Notes under the pieces: generated by a model | Told to the model about the DNA's origin: nothing | Databases searched by the model: none | Seen by the model: the letters and a program-made list of their open reading frames with translations, nothing else | Made by a program: the position numbers and the translations under genes | In this document: positions 53,101 through 61,186 of the stretch, one piece after another | How positions within the stretch are numbered: the first letter of the stretch is position 1 | Layout of the letters: every line of letters starts with the position of its first letter | Assembly (NCBI GenBank): GCA_963761325.1 | Contig: CAVXGZ010000002.1 | Coordinates: forward strand, 1,426,001 to 1,490,000 | Direction of reading: 5' to 3' | Source of the DNA: Streptantibioticus_C sp963761325 | Lineage (GTDB): Bacteria; Actinomycetota; Actinomycetes; Streptomycetales; Streptomycetaceae | Length of the DNA stretch: 64,000 bases

Positions 53101-55071
53101 GGCCAGCAGGTCGGCGTCGCCGGTGCGGCGGGCGAGGATCGCCAGGGCGGCCCCCAGGTTCGAGCGGCGCACCGCGCCTTCCGACGCGCTGCCGGTCGGC
53201 GCGCAGGCCAGCGCTTCGCGGTTGAGGCGTACGGCCTCCTCGTGCAGGGCGAGGTCGCCGGTGGTCGCGGCACGCCGCGAGACGGTGGCGGCCAGGTCGG
53301 AGAGGTACTCCGAGCGGCGCGCGTCGTGCTCGGCGAGCAGCGCGAGCCCCTGCCGCATCTGGCCGATCGCCTGCCGCCACGCGGCGTCGGAGGTGGCGCG
53401 CAGGGCGAGCGCGCTCCCGAAGGCGAAGCGCGCCTCGCCTTCGAAGCCGTCGGCGGGGTAGGGCAGCGTGAGGCTTTCGCGGAACCGGTCCAGCGCCTCG
53501 TCCGCCCCTGCGGGGGCGGAAACCGCCGCGGTGACGTCGCCGGGGAGGACGATGGCGTTCCCGCCGCGCCGGGCGCCCTCCAGACAGCGGGCGAGCTGGA
53601 AGACGACACGGGCCCGCTCGGCGGTGCGCTCCGGAACCTCCCGTTCGAGGCTGCGGAGAAGGGCTATCGGTTCGCCGAGTGTGCCCGGCGTGCCGGCCGC
53701 CAGCGCGTGCAACCGCAACAGGTCGGCGAGTTCGGTGCCGCGAAGCACCCGCTGACGGCGGTCCTGCGCCGGTGTGGCGTCCAGCGCCTGGCGGGCGAGG
53801 GCGACGGCCTCCTCCAGGTCGGTGAGGCGGCCGGTCGCGAGGTGCCGGGAGCGCAGTACGCCGGAGAGGACGAAAACGGCCTTGGTGAGCATCGGGTGGC
53901 CGGGCGGGAGACCGGCCGTGGCGGCGCGGGCGGCGGCCTCGGCGTCGTCCAGGGCCTCGGGGGAGCCGCCGCGGGTCCAGTGGCCCTTGAGAACCAGGCC
54001 CAGGTTGGAGAGGTACACGGCGCGCTCGACGGGGTTCGGCGCGATGTCGGCCGCCCGGCGGCAGACATCGAGGCCCTCGTCGTACAGCTCGGGCCGGCCG
54101 TCCGCCATGGCGAGCGTGATCAGGGCGATGCCCAGATCGGCCAGGTGCGCTGCGACCGGCGGCACGCCGGGGCCGGCCGCGGTGACGGACCGGCGCAGCA
54201 GCTCGACGGCCTCGGGTAACAGGGCCGGGTCGCCGAACTCGGCGGCCGCGCGGGACAGCGCCGAGCCCAACACGGCGCCGTACAGCGCGTGGTGAGGATC
54301 CCTCGGGGTGCTCAGGCGGGCCGCGAGCCGCAGCTCCGAGAGGCATTCCCGCATCGTCGCGGTGTCCGCGGTCGCCTCGGCCGAGTGACGCAGCACGAGG
54401 CCGAGATTGCCGTGCCTGCGGGCCTGTTCGGCCTGTTCGGCCCGCGTGGCGGCCACCGCGGCACGGCTGTGGCCGACCGCGTCGGTGAGCGCCGCGTACC
54501 CCGCGCCGTCCTGGAAGGCGTAGAGCCGGACGAGCCCCAGGTCGGACAGGCAGGTGCCCTGCTCGGCGCCGCCCGCCGGAAAGCCGGCGACCGCGTGGCG
54601 CAGCAGCCGCTCGGCGGCGGCCAGGATCGGAGCGTGGCGCCGGGTCTGATAGATCGTCACCAGCGCGGTCGCCGCTTCGTAGGCGTGGCCGGGGTCGGTG
54701 CCCGCGCCGGCGGGCTCACCGTAGAGCGTGGCGAGGACGGGGTTCAGAGCGGGCGGGACGTGGTCGGGCTCGTTCTCGTGGACCGTGGTGAAGCACAGCA
54801 GGGCGTCGCCCAGCGCCGCCGGGTCCTCGGCGCCGCCCGCGAGATACCGGAACCAGTGGTGGTAGCCGAGGGCCACGACCGCCGGCCACCGCAGGCTCCC
54901 GTCGGGCAGCATGACGCCGGCGCGCACCTCGTCGGCGGCCGCGGCCGCCTCCGGGCCGAGGAACCAGCCCAGGACCCGCGGGTCGTCCTCCGCCCGCTGC
55001 ACCCGCTCCAGGATGGCGCGCTCGGCGGCCGTCGCGGCGTGCTCGACGCCTCCGACGCCCTCCGCCGTCAT
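50200..55071 (-). CDS. TPR-CHAT domain protein, caspase-like protease
   Basis: A 1623-residue protein. Residues 1-1150 are tandem TPR-like repeats with recurring LSNLG, LTNLG and RLGNLGDALQNLAE units. The C-terminal CHAT domain (about 1330-1620) shows the His-Cys dyad in VHFSCHGVSDVLNPS (His about 1484) and VLSACSTSQGG (Cys about 1526), plus the ending PHLWAAHIHTGP. CHAT proteins are caspase/separase-like proteases, several of which act in abortive defence with TPR sensors. No CRISPR or other defence gene is nearby. ATG 55071 has GGAGG upstream. Substrate and trigger unknown. Confidence 0.88.
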   Translation of the reverse strand: MTAEGVGGVEHAATAAERAILERVQRAEDDPRVLGWFLGPEAAAAADEVRAGVMLPDGSLRWPAVVALGYHHWFRYLAGGAEDPAALGDALLCFTTVHENEPDHVPPALNPVLATLYGEPAGAGTDPGHAYEAATALVTIYQTRRHAPILAAAERLLRHAVAGFPAGGAEQGTCLSDLGLVRLYAFQDGAGYAALTDAVGHSRAAVAATRAEQAEQARRHGNLGLVLRHSAEATADTATMRECLSELRLAARLSTPRDPHHALYGAVLGSALSRAAAEFGDPALLPEAVELLRRSVTAAGPGVPPVAAHLADLGIALITLAMADGRPELYDEGLDVCRRAADIAPNPVERAVYLSNLGLVLKGHWTRGGSPEALDDAEAAARAATAGLPPGHPMLTKAVFVLSGVLRSRHLATGRLTDLEEAVALARQALDATPAQDRRQRVLRGTELADLLRLHALAAGTPGTLGEPIALLRSLEREVPERTAERARVVFQLARCLEGARRGGNAIVLPGDVTAAVSAPAGADEALDRFRESLTLPYPADGFEGEARFAFGSALALRATSDAAWRQAIGQMRQGLALLAEHDARRSEYLSDLAATVSRRAATTGDLALHEEAVRLNREALACAPTGSASEGAVRRSNLGAALAILARRTGDADLLAEAVRAHREAVALSPLDDHYRVHRLGNLGDALQNLAEIRSGSGLLEEAVAVLREAVAVSAVDTPGRADCLTRLGNALRSLSRFTGDPAPLAEAVERHREAVAAHSGAPRPVALVGLANSLADRYDHTREDHLRDESVRLLRAARDLTPDASDDRAAVLTSLGHVQWGRARDSGVEGLMDEALATLRDAVATVPPQHTGRGMALTNLGVALMERARLSGDRSWQSEAVAVLRRAVVESPPTSFDRAGHLSNLAAALQGWYDTTGDTGAADEAAALLREASSVPGGERMGTELATLNLGILLHSRALSDGDPHGAMEARQVLEGAVASLGEGHPRRAFALNNLAVICLGFTQLAEDGSGPAARDALRRAVSAAREALACTPEGSADRPGTLWILAEAQLRRADLGEPVDLLEAARLARRAAENPVAPVMTRLLAGRAWGGAAARAGRDGDALDGYAYAVGLLPRIAPRSLGRVDQEERLQAGPGLASDAAALALRAGDPGRALTLLEQGRGVLLAQGLDSRGQVSRVRDLAPALADEFERIRDRLSAPRQPPPALWTEPGTPGLPADGLGAAPTTEARHALARRWDELVEEIRALPGLGDFLRAPGLPELLSAAAEGPVVVVNVSEYRSDALVVTADGGIEVVPLPGLTPTDVLSRAALFIEGVEWAYGTRGVQRAVETMGRLTEILRWLWDTVAVPVLDRLGLGDVPLDGEPWTRLWWCPTGWLSFLPLHAAGRDGPDSGRWVVDRAVSSYTPTLRALVRARRQLALGAPPDPAPLVVALAETPGAEPLPGAEREAAVLTERFPGGRRLAGADATVAAVCRALPAHSWVHFSCHGVSDVLNPSASGLVLYDGRLTALDVAAQRPAHPQLAVLSACSTSQGGIALPDEAVQLASSFQLAGYPHVIGTLWTVPDELATFLTEEFYAALAEDLSRGRPIDPAAALHRPVRTLRDRYAKAPHLWAAHIHTGP

Positions 55072-55620
55072 GGCGCCTCCGAGCGGCAGGACGCGTTCGC
55101 CCCGCGCCCCTGCGGCATCGCCCCCGCGGCGCCCCTGGTGCGGCGAGCACCTGTCCGCAGCCGTCCGGCCCCCGCACCGCCGCCCGCCACCCGCGCCCCG
55201 GTCCCGACCGCTTGCGTCATGGCACCCCCATCGGCCTTCCAGCCGGCGTCATCGACCCATTACCTCAACGTAGCGGAAAGGGCCGGGCGGAAGGGGTGAT
55301 TCGCCCGGCACGGGCATCTCGCGCGCGTGCGCCCGCCGTTGGACGGCACGGCGAGCGGGGCACGGTGCCGGGGCCGAGTTCACCGCCGCCTGAAGGGTTG
55401 CCGCCCGCGACCGCGGTCAAGAGGAGCGGGCTGTCTTGTTGCCCACGAACTTTCTCGATCGAGTATTTCTCCACCTCGGCGAAATAAATTGACGAAGTGA
55501 GCCAGGTGGATCTGGCGTCCGGGCGCAAAGCCGGCTGAAAGCACGCCCACCCCCGTGCGAGATGGGCGCGCGGCGACTTTCCGATGCCCATTCGTCGCTT
55601 GTTCTCCGGAGGGGGGAAGC
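55072..55620. other. Divergent gap between CHAT and pabAB genes
   Basis: These 549 bp separate the TPR-CHAT gene (-) and the aminodeoxychorismate synthase gene (+). The 55435-55500 part is AT-richer and holds the 10-bp palindrome CTCGATCGAG (55454-55463), a plausible regulator site for the biosynthetic operon. A TTGACG (55489-55494) has no good -10. No gene recognised. Confidence 0.45.
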
Positions 55621-57744
55621 TTGTACACCCTGCTGATCGATAATCATGACTCTTACACTTATAATCTGTATCAGCTCATAGCCGGAGTCAACGAATGTGA
55701 GCCGCTGGTCGTCGCCAACGACGACCCGGCGCTGCGGTCCCTGCAGCTCGGACGCTTCGACAGCATCGTCGTCTCCCCGGGGCCGGGCCGTCCGCAGGAC
55801 AGCCGGGACCTCGGCCATGTGCCGGAGCTGATGGAGCGTACGCGGCTGCCGATACTCGGTGTGTGCCTCGGGCACCAGGCGATCGGGTATCTCGCCGGGG
55901 CACGGGTCACGGCCGCCCCCCAACCGCGGCACGGTCATCTGACGACCGTCACGCACGGCGGCGACGCCCTGTTCGCGGGCATACCGCACGAGTTCACCGC
56001 GGTGCGCTACCACTCGCTGTGCGTGGAAGAGCCGTTGCCCGATGAGCTCCTGCCCACCGCGTATTCTGAGGACGGCGTGGTGATGGCCCTGCGGCACCGC
56101 GATCTCCCGCGCTGGGGAGTGCAGTTCCACCCCGAGTCGATCGCCTCGCGGTACGGGTTCGAGATCCTGGCCAACTTCCGCGAGCTGAGCGCGGCCGCAC
56201 ATTCCGGCGCTACGCGCGCCGCGAAGCCGCCGCGCGCCGAGACCGTCCCGGCCGGGAACGCCGCCGCGGCCGGCGCCCGGTCGGAGCTGCGCATCGAGGT
56301 GTGCGAACTGCCGGTCGCCGTCGACACCGAGGCGGTCTTCCTCGACCTGTACGCGGCGTCGCCCGACTGCTTCTGGCTGGACAGCAGCAGGGTCGAGCCG
56401 GGACTCTCCCGCTTCTCGTTCCTCGGTGACGCCAGCGGTCCGCTCAGCGAGGTGATCAGCTGCCGGACCGCCGGCTCCACGCCGGTGACGACACGTACCG
56501 GCGGCCGGCGGTCCACCGAACGGGACGGGATGTTCGAGGTCCTCGAACGGCGGCTGCGCGAGCGCCACATCCCCGATTCGGGGCTGCCGTTCGACCTCAA
56601 CGGCGGCTACGTGGGGTACTTCGGCTACGAGATGCGGGCCGATTGCGGGTCGCAGGTGCGGTACCAGGCGCAGACCCCCGACGCGGCGTGGATCTTCGCG
56701 GACCGGCTGATCGCCGTCGACCACGAGGAGGACCGCACCTACGTGCTGGCCGTGCACACCGACGACGACGCCTCGCGGCGTGGCGCCGTCGACTGGGTGA
56801 CCGAGACGATGAAACGCCTGGTCGACCTGGGTTCGTCGCCCCTGCCGACGGCGCGGGAGGGCACCGGGCTGCCGGCCGATGAGCTGGAGGCGTGCCTGAC
56901 CCGCGGGCGGGAGGCGTACGAGGCCGACATCGAAGAGTGCCTGAGCGAGCTGCGACGGGGAGAGAGCTACGAGATCTGCCTGACGAACCGGGCACGGTTC
57001 CCCTTCACGGGGGACGACGCGGCGTACTACCTCGCGCTTCGCCGGGCCAACCCGGCGCCCTACGCCGCGTTCCTGCGGATCGGCGGGGTCAGCGTGCACT
57101 GCTCCTCACCCGAGCGGTTCCTGCGGATCGACGCGGACCGCCGGGCCGAGAGCAAGCCCATCAAGGGAACGGCGCCCCGCGGCGACGACCCGGTGAGCGA
57201 CGCGCGGATCGCCGAGGAACTGGCCGCCGATCCCAAGACCCGGGCCGAGAATCTGATGATCGTCGACCTGCTGCGCAACGACCTGGGCCGGATCTGCGAG
57301 ATCGGCAGCGTCCAGGTGGACCGGTACATGGCGGTGGAGTCGTACGCGACCGTGCACCAGCTGGTCTCCACGATCTCGGGCCGGCTGCGCGATTCGATCG
57401 GCGCGGTGGAAGCCGTACGGCACTGCTTCCCCGGCGGGTCCATGACCGGCGCGCCGAAGCTGCGCACCATGGAGATCATCGACCGGCTGGAGAGCGAGGC
57501 ACGCGGCGTCTACTCGGGCACGCTGGGGTACTTCGGCCTGAACGGCACGGCCGATCTCAACATCGTGATCCGCACGGCGGTCCGGGTCGGCGACGAGACC
57601 ACCGTCGGCGCCGGCGGCGCCATCGTTCTGGACTCCCTCCCCGCGGCCGAGTTCGACGAGATGCTGCTGAAGGCGGCGGCGCCGCTGCGCGGCCTGCGGT
57701 CGGCGCGGCTCGACGCCGCCGGCGGGGGGACCGGCGCTCCGTGA
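55621..57744 (+). CDS. pabAB: Aminodeoxychorismate synthase, fused PabA-PabB
   Basis: A 707-residue fusion making 4-amino-4-deoxychorismate from chorismate and glutamine. The N-terminal amidotransferase has DNHDSYTYNL, Cys82 in GVCLGHQAIG and His170/Glu172 in VQFHPES. The C-terminal chorismate domain has SKPIKGTAPRG with Lys515, the PabB nucleophile signature that separates it from anthranilate or PhzE synthases, which have Ala. FPGGSMTGAPK and VGAGGAIVLDS complete it. Start TTG 55621 behind GGAGGGGGG. Fused PabAB is typical of secondary pathways (candicidin, chloramphenicol, aureothin). It is probably first in an operon with the N-oxygenase. Confidence 0.92.
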   Translation: MYTLLIDNHDSYTYNLYQLIAGVNECEPLVVANDDPALRSLQLGRFDSIVVSPGPGRPQDSRDLGHVPELMERTRLPILGVCLGHQAIGYLAGARVTAAPQPRHGHLTTVTHGGDALFAGIPHEFTAVRYHSLCVEEPLPDELLPTAYSEDGVVMALRHRDLPRWGVQFHPESIASRYGFEILANFRELSAAAHSGATRAAKPPRAETVPAGNAAAAGARSELRIEVCELPVAVDTEAVFLDLYAASPDCFWLDSSRVEPGLSRFSFLGDASGPLSEVISCRTAGSTPVTTRTGGRRSTERDGMFEVLERRLRERHIPDSGLPFDLNGGYVGYFGYEMRADCGSQVRYQAQTPDAAWIFADRLIAVDHEEDRTYVLAVHTDDDASRRGAVDWVTETMKRLVDLGSSPLPTAREGTGLPADELEACLTRGREAYEADIEECLSELRRGESYEICLTNRARFPFTGDDAAYYLALRRANPAPYAAFLRIGGVSVHCSSPERFLRIDADRRAESKPIKGTAPRGDDPVSDARIAEELAADPKTRAENLMIVDLLRNDLGRICEIGSVQVDRYMAVESYATVHQLVSTISGRLRDSIGAVEAVRHCFPGGSMTGAPKLRTMEIIDRLESEARGVYSGTLGYFGLNGTADLNIVIRTAVRVGDETTVGAGGAIVLDSLPAAEFDEMLLKAAAPLRGLRSARLDAAGGGTGAP

Positions 57745-57882
57745 ACGCGATCGTGCCCTCGCCCCCCGGCCGGCGGCTCCGGCTGACCGCGACACGGCGA
57801 ACCTGACGCGGCGGCGCGCCGGAACGCGGTCGGCGCCGCCCGCTCACGCAGAAGACCGAACTTACGCAGAAGAAGGACCAGC

Positions 57883-58827
57883 ATGTCTGCACCGACCCAG
57901 CGGCAGGGTCCGACGTCCGTCGAACGTGACCTGCTGACCCAGCTGACCCTGCGCTGGGACCGGCGTGTCGCCGTCAAGCGCGACGAGCTCGACCTCGACG
58001 GGCACTTCGACCCGGCCCTGCCGGACTTCCCCGCCCACCTGGTGCCCGTCTTCCACCGGCCGGCGGCCGGCGGGCTCGACGCCGAGGCGCGGCAGCGGAT
58101 CATGGCCGCCGCATGGGTCTCGTACAACGAGAAGACCACGGCGATCGAGGAGGAGGTCATCCTGCCCGCCTGCCGGCTGATGCTGACGGAGCGCGTCCCG
58201 GGGCGCCGGAGCGAGACCGAGGTGACCGCGCTGCGGCAGACGATCGTGGACGAGGACTACCACATCCTGATGTGCCACAACGCCAGCGCCGTCGCCAGAC
58301 GCCGCCGGGGGCTGACCGGGCTGCGGTTCCCGGTCGGCGGGTGGGCGGTGGTACGCGGTCTTGAGGAGACCCGCAGGGGCCGGTCCGGGCTGAGCCGGGA
58401 TCTGGTGGACATCGCCTTCGCGCTCGCGGCCGAGACGACGATCAGCGGGTTCCTGTCCACGCTGGCCGGAGCGACGGACATTCAGCCGATGAACCGGATG
58501 TCGACCGAGCTGCACCGCCGGGACGAGGGCGCTCACGCGGTGATCTTCCGCGAGGCGGTCGGCTCCCTCTACCGGGAGTTGGATCCCGGCGAGCGCGACC
58601 TGTTCAAGGACGCCCTGGTGCGGGGCGTCACCGCCTTCCGGGCATCGGACTTCGACCCCTGGGTGACGGTGGCGGCCGCGGGCGGGATGGACGTGACCGC
58701 GCCGGAACTGGCCGAGGCCGCCTGGGCGCAGCCGGCCCCGTCCCGTGACCTCACCCCGCTCAAGCTGCTGCTGACCGGACTCGGCCTCACCGATGAACTC
58801 GCCCCGGCGCTGGGCATCGCCGCGTGA
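57883..58827 (+). CDS. AurF-type di-iron arylamine N-oxygenase
   Basis: A 314-residue protein of the AurF/CmlI family, which oxidises an arylamine stepwise to the nitro (or nitroso) group using O2. All seven iron ligands known for AurF (recalled as E101, E136, H139, E196, H223, E227, H230) appear with a constant offset of 12: E89, E124, H127, E184, H211, E215 and H218 (motifs VDEDYH, AAETTI, ELHRRDEGAH). ATG 57883 has AAGGA 6 bp upstream. It follows pabAB by 138 bp on the same strand, so its substrate is likely p-aminobenzoate or a derivative. Confidence 0.9.
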   Translation: MSAPTQRQGPTSVERDLLTQLTLRWDRRVAVKRDELDLDGHFDPALPDFPAHLVPVFHRPAAGGLDAEARQRIMAAAWVSYNEKTTAIEEEVILPACRLMLTERVPGRRSETEVTALRQTIVDEDYHILMCHNASAVARRRRGLTGLRFPVGGWAVVRGLEETRRGRSGLSRDLVDIAFALAAETTISGFLSTLAGATDIQPMNRMSTELHRRDEGAHAVIFREAVGSLYRELDPGERDLFKDALVRGVTAFRASDFDPWVTVAAAGGMDVTAPELAEAAWAQPAPSRDLTPLKLLLTGLGLTDELAPALGIAA

Positions 58828-59017
58828 ACGGGTGTACGCCCGACCGGCCGAGGCTCCCCGGGGCCGCGCCGGCGTCGAGCGCCCGGAGGCGGCGACGGCT
58901 TCGCGGGGGTCCCGCGGCCGGGTGACACCGCGCCGTCGCGGCAATCGTCACACCAGCGTCCCGGCCCGCGGACCGGTCGGACAACTGCTCTGTAAATCCG
59001 TCAGAGGAGAGGCACGA

Positions 59018-59884
59018 ATGGACCACACCGACTCCGCCGCGTTCCCGCGCGGCCGTACCGCGCTCATGGACCGTGCCGCTCACCGGGACGCACGGGATCT
59101 CGCAACGGTCTTGGAGGACGGACCCGAGTGGACCCTGGAGTCGGTCGGCCGGCTCGTCACCAGGGCGTTGACCGCGTACCAGGAGGAGTGCGGCGAACCG
59201 CCGGTGCGGGAGGTCCGTGCCCACGACTCGGTCCCGGCGCTCGCCTGGCTGGTCCGGCGGATCCGGAGCCGGGGCCGGGCGGTCTGCCTGACGGCCTCCT
59301 GGCACTCCTGGGCGGACCGGGGCCGGATCGATCCGGAGTTCATCGAGGTGGTCCGGGTGGGCCTGGCCCACGGCGGCACGCTCAAGATCGTGATCGACGA
59401 GCGGTCCGCCGGCGACGACGCCGTGGCGGCGGCCGCCGAGAGCCTGGCCGAGTCGGGCGCCCACGTACGGGTCCACAAGTCGGTCCTTCCCGATCTGCTG
59501 GTCCTCGACGGCGAGGCGGCGGTCCTCAACAGCGCGTCCTGCCACCACGGGCTGGCCCAGCCGTCGCTCGTCGTGCAGAGCGGCATGGTCGCCGGCCTGG
59601 CGGCGCTGGCCGAGGCCGCCTGGGCCGACGCGGTCGGCCTGGAGGTGTACCAGCGCCTCCAGGCCGAGGAGGGCAGCCTGCCCCACTCCGTACTGTCGCT
59701 GCTCAGCGCCGGCTGCAAGGACGAGGTGGCGGCGCGGAAGCTGAACATGTCGGTGCGCACCTACCGGCGGCATGTCGCCACCATCATGCAGCAGCTCAAC
59801 GCCACCTCGCGCTTCCAGGCCGGCCTCATGGCGGCGCGCCTGGTGGGCAGGCCGGCCGGCGCCGAGGGCTGCCCGGAGGGCTGA
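59018..59884 (+). CDS. LuxR-type HTH regulator with TrmB-like N-terminal part
   Basis: A 288-residue protein. The C-terminal LuxR-type helix-turn-helix is LLSAGCKDEVAARKLNMSVR then TYRRHVATIMQQL (about residues 225-275). The N-terminal 200 residues (LTASWHSWADRGRIDPEFIE; GTLKIVIDERS; PDLLVLDGEAAVLNS) resemble the phospholipase-D-like effector part of small streptomycete TrmB/LuxR regulators, not PAS or REC. ATG 59018 follows AGAGGAGAGG. It lies after the N-oxygenase gene and faces the DAHP synthase gene, so it is the probable pathway regulator. Confidence 0.82.
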   Translation: MDHTDSAAFPRGRTALMDRAAHRDARDLATVLEDGPEWTLESVGRLVTRALTAYQEECGEPPVREVRAHDSVPALAWLVRRIRSRGRAVCLTASWHSWADRGRIDPEFIEVVRVGLAHGGTLKIVIDERSAGDDAVAAAAESLAESGAHVRVHKSVLPDLLVLDGEAAVLNSASCHHGLAQPSLVVQSGMVAGLAALAEAAWADAVGLEVYQRLQAEEGSLPHSVLSLLSAGCKDEVAARKLNMSVRTYRRHVATIMQQLNATSRFQAGLMAARLVGRPAGAEGCPEG

Positions 59885-59915
59885 CGAGCGCGGGCAGGCC
59901 GGCCCGGTGCGCCGG

Positions 59916-61154
59916 TCAGGTAACGGTGACCGTGGCGAGGGGGCGCAGCGCGCCGACGAGTTCGGCGGCCTGGCGCCGGTTGAGACGGGGATCGCACGCC
60001 GTCTCGTAGCGCAGCGGCACCTCGTCGAGGGACGGGCCGCCCGCGCCCCCGACGCACTCGGTCACCGGGTCCGCGGTCAACTCCAGGTGCAGACCGCCCG
60101 GTCGGGTGCCGATCGCCCGGTGCACCGCGAAGAACCCTTCGACCTCCTTGAGGATGTCGTCGAACGCGCGGGTCTTGTGGCCGCTCGGCGCCCGGAAGGT
60201 GTTGCCGTGCATCGGATCGCACACCCACACCGCGGGCGACCCGCAGGCCACGGCCTCCTCGACCAGCCGGGGGAGCGCGTCACCCACCCGATCGGCCCCC
60301 ATCCTGGCGATGAGGGTGAGCCTGCCGGGCGTCCGGTCCGGATCGAGGCGGCCGATCAGCGTCCGCACCTCGCCGGGCGTGGTCGTCGGGCCGATCTTCA
60401 CGCCCACCGGATTGCGGATCGAGGCGGCGAAGTCCACGTGCGCGCCCTCGGGCTGCCGCGTCCGCTCGCCGATCCACAACAGGTGGCCGGACAGTCCGTA
60501 GCGTCCTTCGGCGCCGTGCTCCCTGGCCAGCGCCTGCTCGTAGTCGAGCAGCAGGGCCTCGTGGCTGGTGTAGAACTCCTGGCCGGATCCGCTCGGGTCG
60601 CGGCGAGCGGCGCGCAGTGCCGCCAAGGTCGCGGCGGACGCCTGGTACATGCGCGACATCCGAGCGGGATCCGGGATCCTGGCGTCCACGGTGAAGTCGA
60701 CGCCGTTGACCGCGTCCCCGCAGTACGAGGGCAGGGTGAGGCCGTGCCGGGTCTCCTCCGGGTCGGAACGCGGCTTGGCATACTGTCCGGCGATACGACC
60801 GACGGTCACCACCGGCAGCCGCAACGCCCGGGACAACTGCCCGGCCAGGTCGGTCAGGAACCGCACCTGACCGGCGATCAGGTCGGGGCGGGCCCGCGCG
60901 AAGGTCTCGGCGCACTCTCCGCCCTGCAGCAGGAACGCCTCACCGCGGACGACCGCGGCCAGGCGTTCCCGCAGCGACTCGCAGTCGTCCGGCGACACCA
61001 GGGCGGGAGCCGCACCCAGAGCCGCCACCGTGCGGCGCAGCGCGGAGCGGTCCGGCCAGTCCGGCTGGTGCGCCGCGCGCGGCGACCGCCCCGGTGCGCC
61101 GTCCCGCGCGGTGCGGTCGAGCAGGCGGCCCACCGGCGTGCGTACTGCGGTCAT
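59916..61154 (-). CDS. Type II 3-deoxy-7-phosphoheptulonate (DAHP) synthase
   Basis: A 412-residue class II DAHP synthase. It condenses phosphoenolpyruvate and erythrose 4-phosphate to open the shikimate pathway. Visible are LLQGGECAETFARA, RIAGQYAKPRS, SHEALLLDYEQAL, WIGERTRQPEGAHVDF, VWVCDPMHGNTF and ACDPRLNRRQAAELV. It is shorter at the N-terminus than the roughly 450-residue primary-metabolism enzyme, as in PhzC-like secondary copies that often escape feedback control. It likely boosts chorismate supply for pabAB. ATG 61154, 32 bp after the start-side neighbour's stop. Confidence 0.92.
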   Translation of the reverse strand: MTAVRTPVGRLLDRTARDGAPGRSPRAAHQPDWPDRSALRRTVAALGAAPALVSPDDCESLRERLAAVVRGEAFLLQGGECAETFARARPDLIAGQVRFLTDLAGQLSRALRLPVVTVGRIAGQYAKPRSDPEETRHGLTLPSYCGDAVNGVDFTVDARIPDPARMSRMYQASAATLAALRAARRDPSGSGQEFYTSHEALLLDYEQALAREHGAEGRYGLSGHLLWIGERTRQPEGAHVDFAASIRNPVGVKIGPTTTPGEVRTLIGRLDPDRTPGRLTLIARMGADRVGDALPRLVEEAVACGSPAVWVCDPMHGNTFRAPSGHKTRAFDDILKEVEGFFAVHRAIGTRPGGLHLELTADPVTECVGGAGGPSLDEVPLRYETACDPRLNRRQAAELVGALRPLATVTVT

Positions 61155-61186
61155 GCGTCATCCGTCCTGTCCACGCGCCCGTCCCG

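Noticed and set aside
50917..54219. 1100-codon plus-strand open frame across the CHAT gene
   Set aside because: Antisense shadow of the TPR repeats; the apparent repeats in it mirror those of the real gene.
55621..57744. Anthranilate synthase or PhzE (2-amino-2-deoxyisochorismate synthase)
   Set aside because: The active-site motif is PIKGT with Lys, which marks aminodeoxychorismate synthase; TrpE and PhzE types have Ala there.
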